Assembly (NCBI GenBank): GCA_964647905.1
Contig: CAZYJR010000002.1
Span: forward strand, 140,514 to 204,513
Source: CAZYJR01 sp964647905
Lineage (GTDB): Bacteria > Desulfobacterota > DSM-4660 > Desulfatiglandales > HGW-15
Direction: 5' to 3'
Length of the DNA stretch: 64,000 nt
Position 1 is the stretch's first letter. Every line of letters begins with the position of its first letter. Under the pieces are notes generated by a model. The model made no database searches, was not told the DNA's origin, and saw only the letters and a list, made by a program, of their open reading frames with translations. Of this stretch, positions 43,212-53,200 are shown piece by piece. A program made the translations under genes and the position numbers.

Positions 43212-45013
43212 TGTACAGCCTTCATATCCTCTATATCACCAATGATGCCATTTATTTGGGACACCACATTGTACATGGCTTGACAGAATTCTCGCGTTTG
43301 CCTATTCCACTCTTCCAAGCGATCCTTGGTTTGTGTACTGACCTGGCTCGAGTAGTCGGCAAGCATATCCGAAACCTGCTTTTGAAGTTGTTCAACATGA
43401 CGCTTGAGTTTTTCCTGCATTTCACCATTGAGGTCTATAGCGGAGGTCATGCCATTTACTACGGCATCACTCGCTTCTTTGATGCCATTCCTGGTTTCTT
43501 CAATCTGCTGCTGCGTTTCCCTGACCATTGTGAGCGATTGCTCAAGATTTTCGGAAACTTGATTGCTTATATTGGTCGCCCCTAAAGTCGCTTGACCCGC
43601 ATCCCGGAGCGCAGAGGCCATTTGATCCGAGGACCGCCCCAACGTTGCGATAAGTTCCTTGATGTTCTCTGTGGCTTGATTAAATCCACTTACTGCCGCT
43701 TTGAGTTCTTCAGTTGTTTCTTTCATGGTTTTTTGGATTTTTTCGACTTCCAAAACCAAATTATAGGCCTGGCTTTGAATAGCAGAAGTAGCTTCATTGT
43801 TCGATTTTACTCCGTTTTCCACTGAATTAAATAGCTTTTTATGATGAATCAACAGATCGGAGATGAGTTCATTAATCTTTTTAGAACGTTCTTCATCTTG
43901 TGTAGATGACTCTTTGAATTTATGATCTATTGCATCGCTCATATTTTTTAGATGGTTAGAAAACTCCGATAGCTGATTCCGCATTTCATTCGCTGCGTCA
44001 TCCATCGCTTTACTTTGTTCACTAGCACGTTGTCCTAGTACCCCTGTAAAGTGCTCCACCAAATCTGATAGAGCCTCATATACCCCACTTGTCTGACGAT
44101 CTGCAAACTCATCTGCTTTACCCAGTAGTTGCTCCAAGGCTGGACTGAGGATGTCAGCTACGCTTTTCACCATACTTTCGGACAGGCTTGAAACAGCCTG
44201 CGTCATCTGGGTTCCCATTTCCGCCACACTTTCCTGCATCCGGTTGCCGATCTGCTCGGCCAAGCCCTGCATGGTCTCCCGTGCCTGGCGGCTATGCTGT
44301 TCGATCAGAAGCAAGGTGTCTTCAGTGTTGGCGCAAGGAAAGAGTTCAATGACCTCATTCCGGAGGATGCGAACGCGCTTGCGGAGGTTCCTCTCAGTCG
44401 CTTTTTCAATTATATTAAATATGATACTAGAGCCGACGCCCCATACAGAGGTAAGGAATGCCAGTGAGGCACCTGAAATCATGCGATTCACGTCCGTTGC
44501 AATGCGTTCCATGCCCCCGCCGGACAGATCCAATCCGCTCAGTCCAAAAGTGAGACCTAAGAAGGTGCCGAACACACCCACCGCGGTCAAAAGCCCAGGA
44601 ACGGCGGAGAGAAACCGGTTATCGACGAGATCCGGAGCAATTGCACGTGAATTGAAAAATTGAGATGTATCGACAGTAGCAAAAAGCCGTTTACCGTTTT
44701 CTCCTTCCACTAACGTTTCATTCCATTGTCGCCAAACACCTTTAATTCTTGGGATGTTCGACATTCGAGCGGAAATGCTGCGACGCTTTTCGGCCACATT
44801 TCCACCACTTATCTCAGACAAGACGGCCTGGGCTTTTTCGAGCGATCTATATGTCCTATATGCTTTTGTAAGTATATATAATAATGCGCCAACAAGGCTT
44901 AAGACCAGAAATAATACGAAAATTGCACTAATACTCTTGGTTACATGGACACCATGAGTCCAAATATCAGGAAAGTAAGGAATTAAAGATGCTAAATATT
45001 CTATATATTCCAT
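43208..45013 (-). CDS. zorA: Zorya protein ZorA (MotA/ExbB-like motor subunit with coiled-coil tail)
   Basis: A 601-aa inner-membrane protein. Helix 1 is about residues 28-49 (ISAIFVLFLVLSLVGALLYI). Two further helices at about 135-160 (AVPGLLTAVGVFGTFLGLTF) and 178-200 (ASLAFLTSVWGVGSSIIF) form the MotA/ExbB-type channel core. The last 380 residues are a long coiled coil, which in Zorya reaches into the cytoplasm and links the motor to ZorC and ZorD. At 601 residues it is shorter than the best known ZorA, mostly in the tail. The upstream 102 bp are AT-rich and may hold a separate promoter. Confidence 0.9.
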   Translation of the reverse strand: MEYIEYLASLIPYFPDIWTHGVHVTKSISAIFVLFLVLSLVGALLYILTKAYRTYRSLEKAQAVLSEISGGNVAEKRRSISARMSNIPRIKGVWRQWNETLVEGENGKRLFATVDTSQFFNSRAIAPDLVDNRFLSAVPGLLTAVGVFGTFLGLTFGLSGLDLSGGGMERIATDVNRMISGASLAFLTSVWGVGSSIIFNIIEKATERNLRKRVRILRNEVIELFPCANTEDTLLLIEQHSRQARETMQGLAEQIGNRMQESVAEMGTQMTQAVSSLSESMVKSVADILSPALEQLLGKADEFADRQTSGVYEALSDLVEHFTGVLGQRASEQSKAMDDAANEMRNQLSEFSNHLKNMSDAIDHKFKESSTQDEERSKKINELISDLLIHHKKLFNSVENGVKSNNEATSAIQSQAYNLVLEVEKIQKTMKETTEELKAAVSGFNQATENIKELIATLGRSSDQMASALRDAGQATLGATNISNQVSENLEQSLTMVRETQQQIEETRNGIKEASDAVVNGMTSAIDLNGEMQEKLKRHVEQLQKQVSDMLADYSSQVSTQTKDRLEEWNRQTREFCQAMYNVVSQINGIIGDIEDMKAVQ

Positions 45014-45115
45014 ATTAAAACCTTAATTTTTTAATATTTATCATTTTACAAATACTTAAAACATTTTGCCGACTAAGCGTGACTTATAAGGCTTCATTTT
45101 ATCATTTGGGAAACC
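45014..45115 (-). promoter_or_regulatory. AT-rich gap upstream of zorA, possible zor promoter
   Basis: This 102-bp gap between the RelE-UvrD gene and zorA is the largest in the island and strikingly AT-rich next to its neighbours. It contains TATAAG and TAAATATTAA-type stretches that could serve as -10 elements. No clear -35/-10 pair or terminator hairpin can be fixed by eye. It may let zorABCD be transcribed apart from the genes upstream. Confidence 0.3.
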
Positions 45116-47203
45116 TCAAACGACTTCGTTTTGATCTTTTTCATAAAGAGAAACGAACAAAAACTCCCTTGCTCTAGTCGCTGCCACATAGCGTTCACAC
45201 CGGTCCCATACTTGGGCCTCGCCAAGCTGGTTCATGGGATCACCAGGGTCCACACAGGCCATGGCGATGGCGCGGTACTCAAGCCCTTTAATCCGTTTCA
45301 TGCTCCCCGTCCGGATTCCAGGCTGGCTCTCTCCGGGATCCGTCTCCCCTGCCACCAGTTGGTATACTGGGATACCGGCGGCATTCAGGGATTGATCAAT
45401 CACCTTCTTGTAAGGAGTGACGCAGATCTGGCATGACTTGAGATCGTGGACCTCCATCAGCTCTTTGGCCCATTCAGTGATCTTTTCGGCTTCCTCTGTT
45501 TCATCAGCAACTCGGACAACCCTAGGATCAGGGCCGTGAAAGGCTGAATGATCACCTAGGGTCTTTGTTGTCCCACCGTCCAGGTCATCAATATCCACTC
45601 CCTCTAGAAATCCCTGAGCATACCTCCGGATCTCCTCACTGGTCCGGTAGTTGACCTTGAGCCTGCGCGATCGCCCGCGAATATCGATTCCAGCTCGACT
45701 CAACGGAAAGCGGTAACCATAGATGCGCTGATGCCCATCCCCCACCGTGCAAAGGGGGTCATGATGGCCCTCCTCCAGCACACACAAGGCCCGGATCAAC
45801 CGCAGCGCTTCCAAGCTGAAGTCCTGCACCTCATCCACGAGCACGTGGTCATATGAGGGCCCTTTGCCGCTCTCAATGACCTGCCGCGCCTCATGGACAA
45901 TGCCTTCGTAGGTATGCTGATTTCGCCGCTTTAGGGTTCTTTGCAGCTGCAAAAACAGAGGCCAGAGCTTTCTCCTGTCTGGCCGTCTTAGGCGGGGTCT
46001 CCCTGAACGAACGAGCGTGAGGTACTCTTCCTCCTTTGTAATGCCGGCAGGGTCGATGACGAGTTCGAATTCCTTTTCGACTTCATTCGGGCTCAATGGA
46101 AGATCTTCAACATCGGCATTGGGCCAGATTTCCCTTTCCCAAATGCTCCGTACATCTTCAGAAGAGGCCATGGAGCCTTTCCACCCGGCTCTGCGGCATA
46201 TGGTGCGAGCCAGAGCATGCAGATGGGTGACTTCGATGCTAGATGCCACATCCGGCGCCATTTGCCGGATCAAGTGCTTGATCGTGATGGATAGGGTTGT
46301 TGTGAAAGTTGTGATCAGCAGGCTGTGCTTTTCTGGTTGATATTTTCTAGCCAGATGAACAGCTCGGTGCATGAGGGCGACCGTTTTTCCTGTCCCTGCC
46401 GATCCCGTGATGTTCATGGGGCCTTTGGTCTCCCACTGGACCAGCTTCCGCTGACAGGGGTGAAGAAAGATCCGCCACTCATCCAAAGGTGCTGAAAGGA
46501 TCTCCCGGAGTTCCTCCTCGTCCTGGATAAAGACAACATCGTACTGAGGGCGATCTGCGATTCCAGTGAAGTCGTCCGGCTCCAGTGTCGTACCTCGCTC
46601 CTCTTCAGTAAGCCCAAGCATTTCATTCAGGGCTTCGTCAAGGTTCATGCCGGATGCCAAGCCGTATAGAATGTCTCGTGCATCTGGTGGAAGGTAAGGG
46701 GATAGACTGTCGAGCTCTTCGTCCGAGCAGATGGCCTTTACTGCTGGAATTAGCGCATGCGGCACGCCGGCACGAAACAGCTCTTCATCATCGAAGCGGT
46801 TTAGGTCGTAGTTGGCGGGAACAGGCCGTTTGCGCTTTCTGTCGGAAGGGGTCGCGGCCTGGATCTCCTCCACGTCAAAGACTTGGAACATCCCCGTATG
46901 GGGATGCACTTGAAACTGCTTGTTTCGCGCCCACTGATAGGCATCATCATGCTTGTCCACGTGAACCAGGAGGTAGGTATCTCCTTTCTCTGGAGCGATG
47001 ACAATCGCGCGATACCCGCCGGGAAGCTCCGCCCCGTGGACCTTGGGGTCACGCATGCCTTCCTTGACAGAATGGAGACGTAGTCCACCGTCAGTGGGGT
47101 CTTTCTGAAACGCATCAATGAACTCCGCCAGCCGCTTCTGGACTTTCACAGGATACTTGTGGAACTGCTTCAAGATGTTGCGGGTCAGCATGAGCTTCGC
47201 CAT
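45116..47203 (-). CDS. RelE/ParE-like domain fused to UvrD/Rep superfamily 1 helicase
   Basis: A 695-aa fusion. Residues 1-100 resemble a RelE/ParE toxin fold (FHKYPVKVQKRLAEFIDAFQ, then LRLHSVK, GGYRAIVIAPEKGDTYLLVH and HDDAYQWA). The rest is a UvrD-like superfamily 1 helicase, with Walker A TGSAGTGKT (about 267), motif II VDEVQDFS (about 457), motif III GDGHQRIYGYRFPL and motif VI VAATRAREFLFVSL. No antitoxin gene is adjacent, so the RelE part is probably a sensor or nuclease module and not a free toxin. It starts 13 bp after the giant helicase gene, with GAGGAGAACCGA before the ATG. Confidence 0.85.
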   Translation of the reverse strand: MAKLMLTRNILKQFHKYPVKVQKRLAEFIDAFQKDPTDGGLRLHSVKEGMRDPKVHGAELPGGYRAIVIAPEKGDTYLLVHVDKHDDAYQWARNKQFQVHPHTGMFQVFDVEEIQAATPSDRKRKRPVPANYDLNRFDDEELFRAGVPHALIPAVKAICSDEELDSLSPYLPPDARDILYGLASGMNLDEALNEMLGLTEEERGTTLEPDDFTGIADRPQYDVVFIQDEEELREILSAPLDEWRIFLHPCQRKLVQWETKGPMNITGSAGTGKTVALMHRAVHLARKYQPEKHSLLITTFTTTLSITIKHLIRQMAPDVASSIEVTHLHALARTICRRAGWKGSMASSEDVRSIWEREIWPNADVEDLPLSPNEVEKEFELVIDPAGITKEEEYLTLVRSGRPRLRRPDRRKLWPLFLQLQRTLKRRNQHTYEGIVHEARQVIESGKGPSYDHVLVDEVQDFSLEALRLIRALCVLEEGHHDPLCTVGDGHQRIYGYRFPLSRAGIDIRGRSRRLKVNYRTSEEIRRYAQGFLEGVDIDDLDGGTTKTLGDHSAFHGPDPRVVRVADETEEAEKITEWAKELMEVHDLKSCQICVTPYKKVIDQSLNAAGIPVYQLVAGETDPGESQPGIRTGSMKRIKGLEYRAIAMACVDPGDPMNQLGEAQVWDRCERYVAATRAREFLFVSLYEKDQNEVV

Positions 47204-47216
47204 TCGGTTCTCCTCA

Positions 47217-50200
47217 TTATGGATTCAAAAGACTTCGTATTTCTCCGTCTGAGAGGGCCAGCACATGACTCGGGTCAAAAACCTGCCATCCGCGGGCCCT
47301 CCACTGCTCAGCGAAGGCCATCTGATCCCCGGTCAGGATGGCAACCTTGATGTCCTCACCGGGCCAGGCCAGCTCCGCAAAAACCTCGTCGGAGAGCCCG
47401 TCTGGATAGAACTCAACCTCGGGAAGGGGGATATCCAAATGGGAAAGCCTCGCCACCAATGGCTGGACCGTACCAATCACCTGCTCACGGATCTCCTCCC
47501 AGGCCTCAGAAGGACTGAATCCCTCTCCAAGCACGATTTCAGGTGCAATCCCTTCCAAAACCTCCGAGGTCGTCCAGAACGAAAATGCATCACAGAATTG
47601 GAACAGATTGATACCGGCCAAAAAGCGCCGCCATCGCCGCTTGAACTCTTGTCCTGTGATGAGATCCTCACTATCCGGCAGCCGAGAAAAGACGCGAACC
47701 TGGCCTACATTGTCTAAGCTCACCGAGACCACATGCTCAGCCTTGATCACTGCGGCCACGTCGCCGTCCGCTCCAGCCGCTCCAAGGTTCAAGACCCACT
47801 CGCCGTCTGGCACTCCTGATTGATGCTCCGGCTGTGCACCTCCTCGCCAGGCTTCGAGCTGTCCCCTCAGGATGGCTTCACCATACGAGTGATGACCAAG
47901 CCTTTGTGGCAACGGCCAATACATGCTCACCCCAGCCATGAAACGCCAAGCGGCCATGTGCGGACAGGTGAGATAAGCCTTGAGTTGCTCGAAGCCATTC
48001 CGCATCAATGGATCTGCAGAGGGCAAGGGCCCAACGCCTGGGTATTTCTGGCCGGAAAAGCGGTTGAGGATGCTCGTGACGTCATCACCGCAGAGGCAGA
48101 TATCCTGGGAGGCCTCCGTCTCTTCGAGGTCATCCCAGGCAATGCTCCAAACGTGATAGTTACCGCTCGCCACAATGGCCCGTCTCTTTTTCACGTCGTC
48201 GGAAAGGCGATTGTTGGGGTGCACGTGGTACTCAAATCCGTCCGTAAAAATCGCAACAGGGCGCTTTTCCCCATCATCGCAGGAGAGCAGAAAATCCGGC
48301 TGACAGGGCTCCATGACCCCATGCGCCGGCCCTAAGGAGGGTTGAAGCTGCAGATCCCAAACTTCACTCTGTTTGGGCATCCCAAACCGAAACCCCCGAG
48401 AGCCCTGAATGACGGTCTGCTCCCAAAATCCACCTTTTTCCTGAACAAAGCCCTTGAGTTCTTCTACGAACCGTTGTTCCAGAACACTGCCGAACAGGGC
48501 TCCCACGCGAATGTCGTCCAGTTCCTTCTTTCTTTCTCGCCGTTCCCCCGACTCGATCAGCTGATTCAGGAGCACAATTCCCCGCTCGCGGCTGATCATG
48601 TCCGCCTTGTACTGAAGGTGATACGTGCGAATGCAGCGGTAGCAGCCGTCCGTATCGATTTCCTCATCACCTTGGCTGAGACGCCGGCATTCGCAGCTCA
48701 TCAGGGCATCTCGCGCCAGGCGCATCACGGTCATGATGCCCTCGCCTTCACGCCCCTGCTCATCCTGCTCCTGATACAAAGTCTTGAGATACCCTGAACC
48801 GCCCGGAACCGCATCCATGAGCACCAGATAGTGCTTATCCAGGCCTGCTTGAAGATCGGGAAGGACCTGAGGCGACACGATCAAGTGCGCCGGATCTCCT
48901 CCTTCGAACCGAAGTCTCAAGCCCAGGTAGAAACAGGCAGCCAGGGTTTCCAGGTCCTCTTCTTCAACCACCGGCAGCAGCAAGCGAATCGCCTCCGACT
49001 TCAGTTCCCTGTAAAGATAGGCCGAAAGCCACTGATAAGGGTTGATGTCGCGTCCCTGCTGCTTCGCGCTTTCCCGCTTTCTCCTGCCGGAGCAGTTCCT
49101 GCGGTGAGTCACATCGCCTATGTGTTTGTCAGGAGGTGCCACCACCCCACAATCGGCACAGACGAGGAACCCGTCTTCCGGGACTTTCTGGTCCGGCCCG
49201 AACTGCACCTCTCCGGCCCTGCCTTGATACCCGGTGTTCACCTCCCTGAACACCATAGCCCCGCGGTATTCAATGCCGAAGGGAGCCACATCCTCACCCA
49301 CCGCTCCTGAAGGGGCTTCGAGCGTGTGATCAAAGCTCCTCACAACCTGGTAGTATGCCTGTTGCCGTTCCTCGGCCCTGTCTGCGGAAAGGCTCTCATA
49401 CTGGTCCATGAAGCTCACAGCGCACGAGGAGGGGAAGTGCAGGAATGGCCGGTGCTGCCCCTGGTCGGTCTGCCCGGCCACACCCTCATGCCCGCACTGG
49501 GGGCATGAGGGCTGGGCATCGGGGCGATTGACCTCCTGCGCCTGGCGCATGTGGCCGCATTTGCCGCAAATGGCCCAATCCGTGATCAGCGAGTCCTGCC
49601 GCGTCCCGACTGCGATCTGCTGGACCACGAACTGCCGGCTGTGGGTATAGAAGATGTTGCTGGGTGCGAGCTCACGAATTGCTGCCCCTGCAGGACGCTG
49701 AAGCTCTACAGGTTTGTAATCCTGCGCCCCGCCTGCAAACCGGTTGTAGACTGCGCCATAGAAAGGAACGCCACGCTCTGGGAACGCATAGTTGGGTAGC
49801 AGCCCGTGATCCGTCAGGAGCTCCAGGGAAGAGATTCTTGAGTGGCGCTGCTGGCGCCCGGTCAGAAGCCTCAGCTCAGCCTCGATCTCCCTCCTTGCTG
49901 CGTCTTCCCCTTCTCCTAGGTTCCTCAACTGATCGCGAAGTCGTCGCCGAGCGTTCCGAAGCTCCCGTAGCGTTTGCTCGAAGGCGCTGGTTGCCTGGTG
50001 AATCCGTTGGACCAGCAGCTCCGTGTTTGTCTCTCGCAGAAACCGCTCCCGGGTGTCCTTAAGGACCCCAGGCTGGAACCGTGCCAGAAAGCGGCTTTGT
50101 AGATCTGGCTCATTCTCCCGCACCCAGGCCATCATCCTGGGTACATTACCCTCAGGAAGACCCAGGTCCTCCAAAAGCTGCTTGGCGGTCCGGGGCAGCT

Positions 50201-53200
50201 CTTGGAGGATGCCCTCAGCACTGGCCGAATCGAAGCAGTACCCCAGGTACTGCCGCACCAGAACCGCGGATGCATCCAGCCAGCACCCTGGAGGATCCAC
50301 GCGTCCCTTGAGCATCTCTCTGGGGCGTGCATAGAAGAAGAGGTCGTGCGGCCGCTGGTTGACAATGGAGATGATAAAGGCTGATCCGGTGACCCGACCA
50401 GCACGCCCAATGCGCTGGAGGTAATTGGCCGTGGTTGGAGGAATCGAGCAGAGCATGGTGGTGGAAAGGTCGCCAATGTCAATGCCCAGCTCCAAAGTAC
50501 TCGTACAGGTCAGGACATTCGTATCTCCTGCCCGCTTGGCTTCACGAAACTCCTTTTCCAGGTTGGTCCTTTCATCAAAACCCAGAATCCCCGTATGCTC
50601 CCGGGCCACCACGCGCCTGGGCATTCCCCTTGAGTACCTGGACTGGTAATAGCGCTGTCGCGCGGAAAACGGCACTCGCTCGTATTGCCCCTGATCCGCC
50701 ACGTACTCGAGGCTTGGAGCCCCTTCCCAGAGCGGGGCCTCCGCTTCCGGCCGAACCACTTCCCTGTCGGTCCGACTGCAGGCCAGGTTCACCGCTTCTA
50801 TGGTAAGCCTGGCCGCGCTGCTGTTGATGGCGTAGTAGACCTGAGAACCCTTCTCATGCATCCGGCGAAAAAGCCCGCTCTCTTCCCCGCTCGTGAGGAG
50901 CGCCCGAATGGCATCGAGCAGTTCCGTATCGCTTGCACCGGGGGCATGGATGTTTCTTCGGGTCCAGACAATGGGCCAAGGGGGATTGAGCCCCCTTACA
51001 GGGGCGAGCACATACTCGTGCCCCCGATCCGGTTCGGTTGTAAGAAGTCTCGGGCGGTATCGAATGGCCGTGGGATAGGTCTCTCGCCCCGGCACAGCCC
51101 GGCCGAACGGAGCCTTTCCCCAGAAGTTCCTCCGCGCCAAGTCCTCCAGATAGGGGTGATATAGGGCCCCTCTGAGACGGTAGCGATGGAGAAATCCCAG
51201 CAACCACAACCGCCATGAAGACGCGGGGACCCGGGCCAAAAGAGGGCTGATGCCCTCGAGACGAGAAAAAAGACTGTTCAGGGTTTGATCGATGAGATCC
51301 TTGTCCCATCCAAGCACCACCGCTCCGCTCGGCTCCAGCGTCCGGCCGTGGGTCTGCATGAGCCCGAACTCGCTGACCGTCTCCCAGGTCAGCCGCAGGG
51401 CAATCTCACGCCGCAGCTTTTCAGGGGCATTCCCTCCGCTGAACGCGCTTCGAAAGGCCGCATAGGGCGCGTACTCCTGGAGATCCGGGGGCATCAAGGT
51501 CCCCATGGCGCCGCAGATGTTACCGGGACGTCCAGGAAGGTCTGCCTCCCCCCATTGAAGGAGCCTCTCCCCGGCCTCACCCAGTGGCACCCCTTGTTCC
51601 CCAGCCTCATCCGCCACATGCTTTAGGGCGGTTCTCAAGGTGAAGTGGTAGGTCCTGGCCGAAAAGAACCCGGCACGGTGGGATGCATCTTGGACACTGT
51701 CCGTAAACGCCAACAGCTTGGGGTCCGTATTGAGCACGGATCCCAGGATTTCGTCCATAGCGACGCTTGAAAGGGTCGCAGCCTGGCTTCCGATGAAGAA
51801 CACCCCTTCCTGGGAACCGCAGAACGGGCAACCCTGCGCCCCTACCACTTCACCATTTTCCAGCTTGCGGGTCTCCTGGTTGATTCGGGCAGGAAAGGAC
51901 GCGGCATCCTCCGGGTCCGGTCCTATCCGGACCATCAGGTTTCGCGGGCAAAGGTGGTGCATCATTGAAGGGATGGTATCCTGCTTTTCTCTTGGGCTCT
52001 CCTCTCCTTCCCTTCGTGGGCTCAAGATCACGACATGCCGGCTCCTGCTCCCTGCATAGCCAAAGTAGGAACGATAGATCTCTGTGGGATCTCCCCGCAG
52101 GAGAAACCCATTGGTGTCCGCCGCTTTCAGTTGCGTATCCCCATCCGGATCATGAAGGGCCACCCAACCCGACTCCCCACATTCACTGCAGTGAAAAGCC
52201 GGAAGCATGGTCACACTCGGATCCGGCTCATCCACCCATCGAAAGCCCGGCTTTTGGGACACCACGCGCCCCAGACGCCGTAGCTCCCGCACCCAGATCT
52301 GCACCTGGGTCGGCGCAAGCAGGAGGGCCTTGCCGTCGCGGTCCTCCCTGGATTGGCCCACCAGAGCCAGGAACGATCCTACAATCGCCTCGCGGTCCGC
52401 GTCTTCGGTGTACGCAAAAAGCGATGAGTCTCTACGGCTTACAGCTTTGACCAGGTCTTCCCACAGGACCGGATCCGTTAGATCCTCTTCGGCTGAGAGA
52501 AAGACCTCGAGCATATGCCGGAAGAGCGGCGTTCCTTTGATCCACCGCCCCAGCTCGGTCTGCCAGGCCCGCACCTCCGCTTTGTCCGGCTTTGCTCCCG
52601 ATGCCGGATTCAGCGGTGGTGCCTCCCACGCCTTGGCCTGGCGCAGGGCATAGGCCATGGCGTCCTCATTCGGCAGAGGGAAGCATTCCTCAGGGCTTGG
52701 CGGTGTGACCTCCGTGAGATTGCCCGCCACAATCTCCTCCACGCGAAGGAGGTCTTCGCCCACCACCGCGTCCATTCCGATGGCTTCTTCAAAAAGCGTG
52801 GACGCGAATCCCGCCAGACGCTCGTGTCGATGCTCACCGGCATCTCCTGCGCCATCGTCGTCCTTTGCCCCTCCTGACTTTGGCCGGGTCTCCAGTGTAG
52901 CGCTCGTGCCCACCACGCAGAGCTCACCACGTGCAATCCCCAGTCGCTCCTTCAACCTTCGAATCAAGCACGCGACATCCGAGCCTTGGGCACCGTCATA
53001 GGTATGCAGCTCATCCAGCACGAGGTAGCGAAGCACCTCCGCATTGGTCCCTCTCCAGATGCGCTGGTCCTTGGGGCGCATCAGCAGGAAATCGAGCATT
53101 CGGTAGTTGGTCAGAAGAATGTCGGGAGGGGTTTCCATCTGCACTTCGTGCTTGGAGATCCCGTGATCCGGCCCCATGGTCGTTGTTCCGCTGTCTGCAG

